Part shown: in pieces, positions 1-8,304 of the stretch
Layout of the letters: each line of letters opens with the position of its first letter
How positions within the stretch are numbered: the first letter of the stretch is position 1
NCBI GenBank assembly: GCA_913020045.1
Contig: CAJWBE010000011.1
Coordinates: 1 to 64,000 of the forward strand
Origin: an uncultured Oleiphilus sp.
GTDB taxonomy: Bacteria; Pseudomonadota; Gammaproteobacteria; Pseudomonadales; Oleiphilaceae
Direction: 5' to 3'
Length of the DNA: 64,000 nt
The notes under the pieces: generated by a model
What the model saw: the letters and a program-made list of their open reading frames with translations, nothing else
Databases searched by the model: none
What the model was told of the DNA's origin: nothing
Made by a program: the position numbers and the translations under genes

Positions 1-1
1 G

Positions 2-685
2 ATCGGTATGTTGGGTGGCATGAGTTGGAAGTCGACAGCGAGTTATTATCGAGCCTTGAACGAGGGAGTTAGACAGTCGCTAGGTGGACTGCATTCGGCC
101 AAAATTTGTTTGTTTAGCGTTGATTTTGATGAGATAGAGTCCTTGCAACATAGGGACGATTGGGAAGGTACTGCGCGTATTCTTTCTAGTGCGGCACAAT
201 CGGTTGAGGCTGCCGGTGCAGACTTCTTAATGATCTGTACCAATACCATGCATAAAGTTGCCCCTGACATAGCGCGACACATTTCGATCCCTATTTTACA
301 TATCGCCGATGCGACCGGAGAAAGGCTTAGACAGGACGGTATTACTCGGGTTGGCTTGTTAGGCACGCGCTTTACAATGGAGCAAGCCTTTTATAAAGGG
401 AGATTGCGCGAGCGTTTTGGTATCGATGTGATAGTGCCTGGGCAACAGGATAGAGATTTGGTTCATGAGGTCATCTACCAAGAGCTTTGTTTAGGCAAAA
501 TAACGAAGCCTTCTAAGGACTCTTATCTCAGGGTCATTAGTGAACTGTATGCGAATGGCGCTCAGGCAATTATTTTGGGATGTACCGAAATTGCTTTGCT
601 GATATCACAACAAGATACCCCCGTGCCTTTGTATGACACAACAGCGATTCATGCTGACGCTGCGATCGTGCTTGCTCTAGCGTAA
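2..685 (+). CDS. Aspartate/glutamate racemase family protein, 5' end cut by window
   Basis: Cofactor-independent amino acid racemase of the Asp/Glu (YgeA-like) family, cytoplasmic. The visible protein begins with IGMLGGMSW, which in this family normally follows only a few N-terminal residues, so the start codon probably lies just upstream of the window. The ATG at position 8 is inside the conserved glycine-rich segment and is unlikely to be the start. Both catalytic cysteines are visible: ICTNTMHK in the first half and LGCTEIALL near the end, the pair used for deprotonation and reprotonation of the alpha carbon. Length is normal at about 230 residues. The substrate cannot be told from sequence; aspartate, glutamate and broad-specificity racemases share these motifs. 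The downstream pilin gene is 90 bp away and need not be co-transcribed. Confidence 0.88.
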   Translation: MGMLGGMSWKSTASYYRALNEGVRQSLGGLHSAKICLFSVDFDEIESLQHRDDWEGTARILSSAAQSVEAAGADFLMICTNTMHKVAPDIARHISIPILHIADATGERLRQDGITRVGLLGTRFTMEQAFYKGRLRERFGIDVIVPGQQDRDLVHEVIYQELCLGKITKPSKDSYLRVISELYANGAQAIILGCTEIALLISQQDTPVPLYDTTAIHADAAIVLALA

Positions 686-775
686 ACAAGTTGGTCTCAA
701 TGCAATGCTTTTTGAGCGCGTCTTCGTATTACCGACTAAGCTAACTACTAAACATATGTAATGATAGGAGTTGCT

Positions 776-1249
776 ATGATTCGTCGGGCCAAGGGTTTTA
801 CCTTAGTTGAAATAATGATTGTCGTTGTCATCGTTGGCATCCTCGCTGCGGTCGCTATTCCAGCCTACCAGCGATACGTTGTCGAAGCCAAGCTCGCGGA
901 TGTTCTAGAGTATGCGGGAGTCGCAAAGTTGGCGATGACTGAATATTATGAATCGACTGGTGAGTGCCCGACTGCCGAGAAGGCGGGTCTAACGGTCGAT
1001 AATCCCATTCCCCATATATTGAATGTTAGTTCTGCATGGGACCGTATTCCTTGTCGGGATTGGTTCGAAGTGTATTTAGAAATAGACGGCGACTCTGACT
1101 CTTTGCTGAAGCAAATTGATGGTGAGCGTGTGATGATGCGCGCTGAGCTTGAAAAGGGTGGTGTTAAGAAATGGACGTGTGGTTTTTCGAAGTACACGCC
1201 AGAGATTAAGGAATATTTGCCGAGTAGTTGCCAGCACGAAATGATCTGA
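776..1249 (+). CDS. Type IV pilin-like protein (PilE/PilA family)
   Basis: Pilin-type subunit with a class III prepilin signal. The leader MIRRAKG precedes the cleavage site, followed by [20 protein letters not shown], where the mature protein would begin with Phe1 and carry Glu5. The hydrophobic helix is that of type IVa pilins or minor pilins. Two late cysteines (in KWTCGF and SSCQHE) could form the C-terminal D-loop disulfide. The ATG at 776 is chosen because AGGAG lies at 766-770, 5 nt upstream; the in-frame ATG at 761 would add five residues and has no such site. The gene stands alone, with no pilus assembly genes nearby, so it may be a minor or accessory pilin that depends on machinery elsewhere. 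Which of these is undetermined. Confidence 0.85.
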   Translation: MIRRAKGFTLVEIMIVVVIVGILAAVAIPAYQRYVVEAKLADVLEYAGVAKLAMTEYYESTGECPTAEKAGLTVDNPIPHILNVSSAWDRIPCRDWFEVYLEIDGDSDSLLKQIDGERVMMRAELEKGGVKKWTCGFSKYTPEIKEYLPSSCQHEMI

Positions 1250-1353
1250 TTTAGGGCGGCTGTTACTAAGGTATTGCGCGATATGTCAGCGTTAAAACCA
1301 GCGCCTTCTTCTGCGTCGCATATGATTTATAGTCGATAAGATTTTTATCAAGA

Positions 1354-1947
1354 ATGACTTTACCCAAACGTAATAACACACGATTTGTTACCGCTAGCGA
1401 ACTTAAAGCCGGTGATCTTGTTTTGGTCAAAACCCCAGGGTTCGTCTATAAGTTAGGGCGCTTTCTAATGGGAACGCCTTATGATCATATTTCTGTCGTG
1501 ACTTGTGATCGTTACACTGCGAATGTCGTTTGGCCTAAAAATACCTATAGCCCGATCGATCGTTTACTGACGCCGACACGCGAGCCGTTGGCGATCCGAC
1601 CTTGTTGGAGGTCGGAAGCTGAAATAGAGACATTTCTGGTGTGGATGAACTCATTGATGGGGAAGCGGTATAACTACCCATGGGTCTGGGCGCACTTTCT
1701 GCGGATGTTAATGCGCAATCATTTGGGTGTGTCTTACCAGATGCGCAAACTCGACGTATCTCAAGATCTTAGTGTATGTACCGAAGCAGTATTGCACGGA
1801 TTAGTAACGGGGATGAGTGGGTTTGATCCTAACCGGCACTCCCGGTCTGACTGGAACGTTCTTCAATGTGCCTCTACCAACGACTATTTAAATCTCCCCA
1901 GTGTTATGCCCGAGCTGTTCAAAGTGGTCCGTGAGCGAGACAGCTAA
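1354..1947 (+). CDS. Permuted NlpC/P60 (YiiX/YaeF-like) papain-fold protein
   Basis: Cysteine-hydrolase fold of the circularly permuted NlpC/P60 (YiiX-like) type. The N-terminal part has the family signature GDLVLVKTPG followed by a GTPYDHISVV segment that carries the catalytic histidine. The nucleophile would be the cysteine in DLSVCTEAVLHG, placed C-terminally as expected for the permuted order. The protein is 197 residues and has no signal peptide. Family members cleave amide or thioester bonds in lipids or peptides, but the substrate here is unknown. The gene ends 4 bp before the convergent P450 stop codon, so the two transcripts probably overlap. Family assignment is fairly secure; activity is inferred from retained His and Cys only. 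Confidence 0.65.
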   Translation: MTLPKRNNTRFVTASELKAGDLVLVKTPGFVYKLGRFLMGTPYDHISVVTCDRYTANVVWPKNTYSPIDRLLTPTREPLAIRPCWRSEAEIETFLVWMNSLMGKRYNYPWVWAHFLRMLMRNHLGVSYQMRKLDVSQDLSVCTEAVLHGLVTGMSGFDPNRHSRSDWNVLQCASTNDYLNLPSVMPELFKVVRERDS

Positions 1948-1951
1948 GCCA

Positions 1952-3292
1952 TTAGATGGCTTTAAGTTTTACCGGAAGGCCGTATTTAGGATGGACAATG
2001 GGCACTTTCTGCCAGACGGGGTCGCTTTCGTTTTCCATTTCTATTTTGTAGTTTCTAAGCAAGTGGAACATAACGATTTTGACCTGATGTTCCGCAAAGT
2101 GAAGCCCAAGACATTTGTGAGCACCTCCGCCGAAGGGAACGTATGCGTAACGATGTCGCTTATCTTCTTGGCGTTGTGACGAAAAACGTTCTGGATCGAA
2201 GGTTTTTGGGCTCGTCCAGATCTCCTCTTGATAGTGGGTGAATATCGGACAAATCTGAACGAGAGAATTGCTCGGTAGAATGAAATCTTTGTATGGCACA
2301 GGCTCCGTCGTACCTCGGGGAATAACAGCAAGTGGCGGCATCATTCGCAAGGCCTCTTTAAGGGCGTTGCCGCATACGCTTAGTTGCGGCAGATCATCAT
2401 AGTCTAAGTGTTCACGCCCTAGGCCCTGAATTTCTTCACGCAGCGCGTTTTGCCAGTGTGCATTTTTTGCTAGAAAATAAACTAGGCTGGTCATCGCGCT
2501 CGTAGTGGTGTCGTGAGCCGCCATCATTAAAAATACCATATTTTCCGCAATTTCTAAATCTGTAAAACATTGGCCATTCTCGTCTCTGGCTTGTGTTAAC
2601 CGGCTCAACATATCTTCGCCAGGGTAGGCTCTCTTCTGAGGCGCAATCTCTTGAAAGTAGGCTAACAAATGTCGACGAGCACGCAGCCCATACCAGAATC
2701 GCGTATAGGGGATATTTGCTTTGCTAAACACCAATGACGCATCAACGAGTTGGCTAAACCAACGATTTAGTTGATCGGCTTTTGCGCCGGGACTAACACC
2801 TACAAAAAGCCGCATCGCCAGCTCCAAGGTTAGTGCCTTTATGCTTGGGTAGAATAGTGTGGTTTCCTTTGTTGACCAAGATCCTAGTGTATTTTGCGCT
2901 TGTTGGTTACTGAGGGAAATATAACTCTGCAGTGCGTCACGGCTAAACGCGGCATTCATAATGCGGCGACTGTAGCGATGATCGTCGCCATCTTTTAGCA
3001 TTAGCCCGTTTTGGAAGAGAGGGTCGAGCATTGGGTCCCAACCGAGCTTGTTGGAAAAAGCAGCGTCTTTGTTTAGCAAAACAAGCTCATTTGCGTCAGG
3101 ACTAAGTAGCGTGAAGCATTTTTTGAATAGAATACTGCTGACGTTCACCTCGCCGCATTTCGCATACATGCCGTCGAACAACTGGTCGCATCGATTCACA
3201 AATGCCGCCGACTGACCGAAGAGAATATTGCCTTTAAAGTGAGGAATTGGCGTTTGTGTTTTGCTTGCTGGAGGGCTTGCCTGCGCATTCAT
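1952..3292 (-). CDS. Cytochrome P450
   Basis: Heme-thiolate monooxygenase, soluble bacterial type, about 446 residues. The key motifs are present in order: I-helix AAHDTTTSAM, K-helix EALRMMPP (ExxR) and the heme-binding FGGGAHKCLG with the proximal cysteine. There is no N-terminal membrane anchor, so it needs separate ferredoxin and reductase partners, none of which are encoded in this window. The ATG at 3292 is preferred; a GTG three codons upstream is also possible. It lies 113-122 bp downstream of the acetoacetate-decarboxylase-like gene on the same strand and could be co-transcribed with it under the divergent AraC regulator. Substrate unknown. The heme-loop sequence and proline-rich N-terminus do not look like the alkane-hydroxylating CYP153 family, though subfamily placement by eye is unreliable. 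Confidence 0.93.
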   Translation of the reverse strand: MNAQASPPASKTQTPIPHFKGNILFGQSAAFVNRCDQLFDGMYAKCGEVNVSSILFKKCFTLLSPDANELVLLNKDAAFSNKLGWDPMLDPLFQNGLMLKDGDDHRYSRRIMNAAFSRDALQSYISLSNQQAQNTLGSWSTKETTLFYPSIKALTLELAMRLFVGVSPGAKADQLNRWFSQLVDASLVFSKANIPYTRFWYGLRARRHLLAYFQEIAPQKRAYPGEDMLSRLTQARDENGQCFTDLEIAENMVFLMMAAHDTTTSAMTSLVYFLAKNAHWQNALREEIQGLGREHLDYDDLPQLSVCGNALKEALRMMPPLAVIPRGTTEPVPYKDFILPSNSLVQICPIFTHYQEEIWTSPKTFDPERFSSQRQEDKRHRYAYVPFGGGAHKCLGLHFAEHQVKIVMFHLLRNYKIEMENESDPVWQKVPIVHPKYGLPVKLKAI

Positions 3293-3414
3293 AGTGGTCA
3301 CTCATGATCTGTTCTTAACATCGTATTGGTAAAGTAAATTGCCCGATTGTTGGGAGTCATACGGACAAAGTTAATTTTCATTTTTTATTTAAAGTCTTTG
3401 AACTTTGTTTGAAG

Positions 3415-4137
3415 TCAGGATCCGAATTCAGCAACCGGAAACGAAAGTTTAAATGGCGATGCTTTGAGGCTAATTAGGTGACGTTGTGTGCTTAGCTCGG
3501 GTAACATTTCGTGAGTCGTAGAAAACCTATCGAGCTTTGCAGTGGCGCACCAGCCTTTGGCGCTTGGTTCTGAATAGCAAAACGGTTCAGGGCGCTTTTG
3601 TTCCGGAAGAGTATCGTTTGCAATCCAACGCATCTTCTTGGTGGACAGTGCGGTTGTAACAGGGAACTTAAGCGTAAAACGTGGCTGTTTTTTATAGCGT
3701 AACTCTACGCTGCCGCTGTCTGATTCGACCGTTGCATTTATGCCCAGCTCTGTTTGGTTGATGCTGAAATTGCCCAGTTGTTTAGCATTTGCCCAGTTGT
3801 ATCGACCGCCAGCAATGCTCTCTTCAGTAGATACCCAAATACGGTGAATACGCGGGAAGGCGCCTTGATTGGTGCGGAACCGACCCATTATACAGAGCAG
3901 CTCGTCGTATGGTCCGCAGTCTGCTGTGTTGTAACGCACCAGCATCGTTACGGCCGGACCTCCAGCATAATGGTCTTTCTCCCAGGCGGTGAGGTTTGCA
4001 CAGTCCATCAACCACTCTTTATTTGGCCTGTAGATACTTATAAAACCCCATCCGCTAAGATTGTCCCAGGGGGCAGGAATAGGTTCGGGAAAAATATTGC
4101 TACTCTCAACGCTATCGCGCATTTTTGTGGCGCACAT
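3415..4137 (-). CDS. Acetoacetate decarboxylase-like (ADC-fold) protein
   Basis: Protein of 240 residues resembling the acetoacetate decarboxylase superfamily. The recognisable core is PYDELLCIMGRF, then a basic-aromatic IHRIWVSTEES, then the GRYNWANAKQLG segment, which corresponds to the GRexWgfPK region of ADC proteins. The family's catalytic lysine would lie in this last stretch (K in NAKQLG), but assignment by eye is uncertain. ADC-like proteins outside the true decarboxylases include aldolase-dehydratases and secondary-metabolism enzymes. Its position upstream of a P450 and opposite an AraC regulator suggests oxidation and modification of a lipid, ketone or terpenoid, which is inference. 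No signal peptide or membrane segment is visible. Confidence 0.55.
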   Translation of the reverse strand: MCATKMRDSVESSNIFPEPIPAPWDNLSGWGFISIYRPNKEWLMDCANLTAWEKDHYAGGPAVTMLVRYNTADCGPYDELLCIMGRFRTNQGAFPRIHRIWVSTEESIAGGRYNWANAKQLGNFSINQTELGINATVESDSGSVELRYKKQPRFTLKFPVTTALSTKKMRWIANDTLPEQKRPEPFCYSEPSAKGWCATAKLDRFSTTHEMLPELSTQRHLISLKASPFKLSFPVAEFGS

Positions 4138-4284
4138 TCAGTAAAAACCTTTTTCATAGTGACTATCGATGGAGCGAACATATCGCGCTTCAGCGGCGGA
4201 AACTATTGGCCGAACTTAGTATGTCCGATAAACTAAAAACTATGACCGAATAGATAAACTTTGTTTTTTTTAAGGGGAGGAGTT
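4138..4284. promoter_or_regulatory. Divergent promoter region between ADC-like/P450 genes and AraC gene
   Basis: A 147-bp intergenic region separates two divergent genes, so it must hold both promoters and is the natural place for AraC-type half-sites. It is AT-rich towards the AraC side and includes a strong ribosome-binding site (GGGGAGGAG near 4273-4281) that fixes the AraC start at 4285. I did not find a clear repeated half-site by eye. Confidence 0.5.
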
Positions 4285-5310
4285 ATGGTCGGTTCATCGA
4301 ATACGGCGACCTTTACGTCAATGTATGTGCAGGCGGTCCTAGATGTAGGCAATAGCTACGGTATTGCATCGGATACTATATTGGAGCATGCAGGTTTGCT
4401 GGCCAGCGGTTTATCAGAGCCCGGTGCGACCGTTACACAGCCCCAGCTGATGGTAATGTATCAAGCTGTTATCTTGTTGTCGGGAGTGCAATCGATCGGT
4501 TTGGAGGTCGGAAAGCAAGTGCGTCCAGGATTGTTTAGTGTACTGGGGTATGCACTGAAGAGTTGCTCAACGTTGGCTGAAGCAATGTTAGTTTGCCAAA
4601 AATATCAGCCATTAATTATGGGGCAGGGTCAGGTCTCAATGACTTCGACTGGCACTGCTGTTAGTCTGCAATGGCGCCCGCATTCGCGGTCGCCTCAACT
4701 GCTTAGACCTCTTAATGATTCAATTATGGCGTGTTGGTTGTATTTCGGTCGCCTAATTACTGGTCTGAATATCTATCCGTCCGCCGTTGAATTTTGTCAT
4801 CCCGAGCCGCGAGATATATCGGTGTATCAGCGCCTATTTAACTGCTCAATTAGCTTCGGCAGCGAGAAGAACTCAATGACGATTCCGAAAGGTTTGCTTG
4901 CCACAGACCTGCTTGAGGCAGATCCTGAGTTAAAGGCTTTGATGCTTGAAGAGATGGAGAAGCTCAATGACCAACAGCGCGACCTCAGTCTGACGGAGAG
5001 CTCCGAACATTGGTTGCTGCAACACTTAGGCAGGTCTGGTGTTGGCATGCTGCAACTCTCCTCGCACTTTCATATGTCTGAACGTACATTGCGGCGCGCC
5101 TTGTTGAAAGAAGGAACCCAGCTTCGCTCACTTAAGCGTGACACTAAATTTGAAAAGGCCAAGTATTGCCTTCAACAAACTGACATCCCAATTGCAGACG
5201 TTGCACGACGACTCGGATACAAAAACAATAGCTGTTTTTCACAGGCGTTTAAGAAGTGGGCAGGTGTGTCACCCTCAAGCTTTCGAAAGTTGAAAGATTG
5301 TTCTAGATAA
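4285..5310 (+). CDS. AraC family transcriptional regulator
   Basis: DNA-binding regulator of about 341 residues. The N-terminal two thirds match the arabinose-binding-like domain (PF12625 type) found in OruR/ArgR-like AraC proteins. The C-terminal 100 residues hold two helix-turn-helix motifs: HMSERTLRRALLKEG, and the signature VARRLGYKNNSCFSQAFKKW followed by GVSPSSFR. The start at ATG 4285 follows GGGGAGGAG with 4-5 nt spacing; the upstream TTG at 4261 is rejected because it lies before this site. It is divergent from the ADC-like and P450 genes and is their likely regulator, in response to a lipid or hydrophobic ligand as for many members of this subfamily. The ligand is not predictable. 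Confidence 0.9.
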   Translation: MVGSSNTATFTSMYVQAVLDVGNSYGIASDTILEHAGLLASGLSEPGATVTQPQLMVMYQAVILLSGVQSIGLEVGKQVRPGLFSVLGYALKSCSTLAEAMLVCQKYQPLIMGQGQVSMTSTGTAVSLQWRPHSRSPQLLRPLNDSIMACWLYFGRLITGLNIYPSAVEFCHPEPRDISVYQRLFNCSISFGSEKNSMTIPKGLLATDLLEADPELKALMLEEMEKLNDQQRDLSLTESSEHWLLQHLGRSGVGMLQLSSHFHMSERTLRRALLKEGTQLRSLKRDTKFEKAKYCLQQTDIPIADVARRLGYKNNSCFSQAFKKWAGVSPSSFRKLKDCSR

Positions 5311-5478
5311 TAGAAAGTCTAATTAATCAAAAGAATGGGATTGCGATAATCTGCGCGCAATGCCTATACTCGCGCACAGTCAGACACAACTGTTTGGTCG
5401 CTAAATGCTTTCTTGGGACCGTCTAGAGAGCTTCGAATATTCGCTGATAATCGCTGATCATGGGCGCAAGGAAATACG

Positions 5479-6396
5479 ATGAATTTTGGTTTACTACTGT
5501 GTGCTTTGTTTTCGGTTCTTTGGCTGATTTCGCAGCTTTCGAACGTCGAGCCTTTCGTTGATCTCATACTGATCAATGGCGTTTTTCAGCTGTTACTTTT
5601 CGCCGTTGTCGCCTGCGTGCCTTTTTTAAGAACGGGCAGGATGTCTTATGTCGATATTGCTTGGCCATTCGGAGTGGCGCTGATAGGAGCACTGATATTA
5701 GTGCTAGCTGAAGGCAACACCGTACGAATTATCGCCGTCGGATCTGTTTACCTCTTTATCGGGTTGAGAATGGGGCTCGGCGCCCTCACCATGGCGAAAA
5801 CAACCGGCGTTATTTTTAAGACGGAGTTTCCTCGGTATATCTATCGAAAAGAGATGCTGGAAAAAACTGGCGAAAAGCATCATCGCCTACATATGTTGGC
5901 TGAAATTATGGCGCAGGGCTTTGCCAATATGTCGGTGCTAGCCATTCCCGGCTTTTTGATTGCGACTAATAGCGCCGCTGCTTTTTCGATGTGGGAAATA
6001 GCGGGGATAGCAATTTGGGGCGTGGCGTACTTATTTGAGTCGACCGCTGATGCTCAAAAAATGCTATTTATTTCGAAGCATAAGCGCAGTGTCTGCAATG
6101 TGGGTTTGTGGCGCTATAGTCGTCATCCGAACTATTTTGCGGAATGGCTGGTTTGGACGGGGTTGGTGGTGGCTACTGTGCCGTCTTGGTGGTCGCTGTA
6201 CAGTATTGAATCAACGATTGTATGGATCGCCCTTGGTGTGGGTTCAGTGGGGGCCTCTGCGATGCTATACATCACGCTGGTCTATCTTACCGGAGCGATC
6301 CCTTCAGAGTATTTTTCTGTACAAAAACGACCTGATTACGCACGTTACCAGCAAACAACTAATCGATTTTTTCCATGGTTTCCTAAGGATTTGTGA
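5479..6396 (+). CDS. DUF1295 membrane protein (steroid 5-alpha-reductase C-terminal-like)
   Basis: Integral membrane protein of 305 residues with about seven hydrophobic segments. The C-terminal part carries the DUF1295 signature GLWRYSRHPNYFAEWLVW, shared with steroid 5-alpha-reductases and isoprenylcysteine methyltransferases, where the Arg-His-Pro-Asn core binds the NADPH or SAM cofactor. The start ATG 5479 has AAGGAA 6-11 nt upstream. It follows the AraC gene by 168 bp and precedes a DFR-like reductase, so a lipid- or steroid-modifying locus is plausible. Family members in bacteria are mostly uncharacterised; reduction of a double bond in a membrane lipid is the usual guess, not shown here. 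Confidence 0.85.
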   Translation: MNFGLLLCALFSVLWLISQLSNVEPFVDLILINGVFQLLLFAVVACVPFLRTGRMSYVDIAWPFGVALIGALILVLAEGNTVRIIAVGSVYLFIGLRMGLGALTMAKTTGVIFKTEFPRYIYRKEMLEKTGEKHHRLHMLAEIMAQGFANMSVLAIPGFLIATNSAAAFSMWEIAGIAIWGVAYLFESTADAQKMLFISKHKRSVCNVGLWRYSRHPNYFAEWLVWTGLVVATVPSWWSLYSIESTIVWIALGVGSVGASAMLYITLVYLTGAIPSEYFSVQKRPDYARYQQTTNRFFPWFPKDL

Positions 6397-6538
6397 ACTT
6401 CGTATTTAGCTATGGATTATTTTCTGAGGCTACATCCGCGATGTTTAGATATGCAGTTGTGAGTCGCATGTACTAAACAGCAACGATTACAAGCACAGCG
6501 AAAGACTTTCTTGATCAATTATTAATTTGGGAATACCG

Positions 6539-7594
6539 ATGACAACAATCGATAAATCAATGCCAGTCCTTGTGACCGGTGCCAACGGCTATGTCGCGTC
6601 TTGGCTGGTGAAGTACTTATTGGAAGACGGCTTCACGGTTAGGGCAACAGTGCGAGACAAAACAAATGAGAAAAAGGTAGGGCATCTACTAGCGCTTTCG
6701 AAAGCTCATGAAGGAAAGCTTAGTTTGCATAATGCCGACCTGTTTGATACGGGTGCTTTTGATGATGCGATGGCGGGCTGTGAAGTGGTTTTTCATACCG
6801 CTTCGCCCTTTATCGTGCGGGGTCTGAAAGACCCGCAAAAAGAACTGATTGAGCCAGCATTGAAGGGAACTCACAATGTATTGGAGTCAGCTAATAAAAC
6901 GGAAACCGTTAAGCGCGTTGTACTGACATCGTCAGTGGTTGCGATTTATAGCGATAGCATCGAAACACTAGATCAGCCAAATGGTGTGTTTTCAGAGGAC
7001 GATTGGAATAAAACGTCTTCAGTGTCGCACCAGCCATACAATTATTCTAAAACGCTGGCCGAAAAAGAAGCATGGAAAATGGCGGAAGCGCAGAGCCGCT
7101 GGGACATGGTTGTGATGAACCCAGGTCTCGTGCTTGGGCCAACGTTAGCGCAAGCGTCCGACTCGACAAGCTTGAGTACAATGCTTGAAATCATGGACGG
7201 CACGATGCGCACTGGCGCGCCTGATCTGCGTTTTCCTCTCGTCGACGTTCGTGACGTCGCGACGGCTCATATCAAAGGAGCAATGACTGAGTCAGCAAGC
7301 GGAAGGCACATATTGGTCAGCGGTTCAGCGTCGGTAATGGAGATAGCAGGCTGGATCAAGAAAGCAATGCCTGGGCGCTGCAAGCTTCCGCTATGGCAAG
7401 CCCCAAAGTTTTTGATTTGGTTGATTGCGCCTATTTTTGGGATCACCAGAGACTTCGTGAAAAAGAATGTCGGCTATCCGATTGAGTTTGACAATTCGCG
7501 CGCGAAGAGTGAATTAAGGATCGAATTTAGTGCGCTTGAACAAACTGTCGTTGATCACGCGCAACAGATTGTCGACGACGGACTGATTAATTAG
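6539..7594 (+). CDS. NAD(P)-dependent epimerase/dihydroflavonol-4-reductase-like protein
   Basis: Extended short-chain dehydrogenase of about 351 residues. The N-terminal Rossmann motif VTGANGYVASWLVKYLL (GxxGxxA variant) binds NAD(P). The catalytic tyrosine and lysine are in YNYSKTLAEKEAW (YxxxK), and the upstream Ser is in VVLTSSVVAIYS. The shape is that of dihydroflavonol reductase, cinnamoyl-CoA reductase and 3-beta-hydroxysteroid dehydrogenase-like enzymes, which reduce or oxidise a carbonyl on a bulky hydrophobic substrate. ATG 6539 is chosen; a TTG at 6527 is also in frame. Neighbours (DUF1295 protein, P450, ADC-like) support a lipid or terpenoid role by inference. Exact substrate is unknown. 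Confidence 0.85.
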   Translation: MTTIDKSMPVLVTGANGYVASWLVKYLLEDGFTVRATVRDKTNEKKVGHLLALSKAHEGKLSLHNADLFDTGAFDDAMAGCEVVFHTASPFIVRGLKDPQKELIEPALKGTHNVLESANKTETVKRVVLTSSVVAIYSDSIETLDQPNGVFSEDDWNKTSSVSHQPYNYSKTLAEKEAWKMAEAQSRWDMVVMNPGLVLGPTLAQASDSTSLSTMLEIMDGTMRTGAPDLRFPLVDVRDVATAHIKGAMTESASGRHILVSGSASVMEIAGWIKKAMPGRCKLPLWQAPKFLIWLIAPIFGITRDFVKKNVGYPIEFDNSRAKSELRIEFSALEQTVVDHAQQIVDDGLIN

Positions 7595-7636
7595 CGTAAG
7601 GCGCGTGAACGTTTAGACACGGGAGAGGTGAACAAA

Positions 7637-7891
7637 TTGAATAAGCTTAGCTTTTCAAGAGACCAGAAAGAGATAATTGTTGAAAAGATCAAAGCATATT
7701 TTGGTGATCAGCTCGATCATGAGATAGGTGGTTTTGAAGCAGAGTTTCTTCTCGAGTTTTTTGCAAATGAGATAGGACCTTTCTTTTATAACCAAGGGCT
7801 AGCTGATGCAGAGTCTTTGTTTTCGGTGAATGCTCAGGAGTTGAGCTACCAGATTCAAGAGCTGGAGAAACCTTCCGATTACAAAGCTTAG
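7637..7891 (+). CDS. DUF2164 family protein
   Basis: Small soluble protein of about 84 residues. The core QLDHEIGGFEAEFLLEFFAN followed by EIGPFFYNQGL is characteristic of DUF2164, a family of unknown function common in Gammaproteobacteria. TTG at 7637 is preferred because GGGAGAGG (7621-7628) lies 8 nt upstream; the GTG at 7628 overlaps that site. The gene follows the DFR-like reductase by about 40 bp and could be in the same transcript. No catalytic residues can be named. Confidence 0.8.
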   Translation: MNKLSFSRDQKEIIVEKIKAYFGDQLDHEIGGFEAEFLLEFFANEIGPFFYNQGLADAESLFSVNAQELSYQIQELEKPSDYKA

Positions 7892-8042
7892 GATGTTGTA
7901 TTGGTAGAGGGTAGAGAGCCGAGATCTGCCGGTCTTGTGCGATCTGATTAGCAGAGGTGTAAACGGTATCGTAAGGGCGAATAGCTGCGCCCACGATGCG
8001 CAGTTGTTGGTAATACGCAATACGAATCATAGGGAAAACTTG

Positions 8043-8243
8043 GTGCCATACGTTAATGTTCAAATCATAAAAGGTGCAAGCCGCGAGCAAAAAGCTGAGC
8101 TCGTCGCCGATATTACGAATTCTCTGTCACGCGTGTTGGGCAAAAGCCCAGAGCATACGCACATTGTGATTCAGGAAATTGACGAAGAAAACTGGGGTTT
8201 TTCTGGATTGCTGACAGACGACTGGAAAGCAAAACAGACGTAG
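8043..8243 (+). CDS. 4-oxalocrotonate tautomerase family protein
   Basis: Small tautomerase of 66 residues. The second codon is proline (GTG-Pro-Tyr-Val), so after Met removal Pro1 would be the catalytic general base, as in the whole superfamily. The sequence VNVQIIKGASREQKAELVADI is the standard beta-alpha start, with the family arginine/lysine positions after it. The start is GTG at 8043, supported by the Pro requirement and by AGGGA about 10 nt upstream; the longer open frame back to 7935 has no family similarity. The enzyme forms a hexamer or trimer of dimers in relatives. Role here is unknown; degradation of aromatic dienols or dehalogenation are both known for the family. Confidence 0.88.
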   Translation: MPYVNVQIIKGASREQKAELVADITNSLSRVLGKSPEHTHIVIQEIDEENWGFSGLLTDDWKAKQT

Positions 8244-8278
8244 TTGCTTACAGTTTACTCAACATGATGGTCTAGCCG

Positions 8279-8304
8279 ACGCCGCCTTAATGGGCGGCGT
8301 TTTT
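8279..8304 (+). terminator. Rho-independent terminator after tautomerase gene
   Basis: Perfect stem ACGCCGCC (8279-8286) and GGCGGCGT (8293-8300) with a 6-base loop, followed by a short T run. It ends the plus-strand tautomerase transcript. The minus-strand hydrolase stop codon (8287-8289) sits in the loop, so its last codons lie within the hairpin. Confidence 0.85.

Noticed and set aside
1952-3292. CYP153 alkane hydroxylase assignment for the P450
   Set aside because: The sequence around the I-helix and heme loop does not look like CYP153, and no ferredoxin or reductase genes are adjacent.
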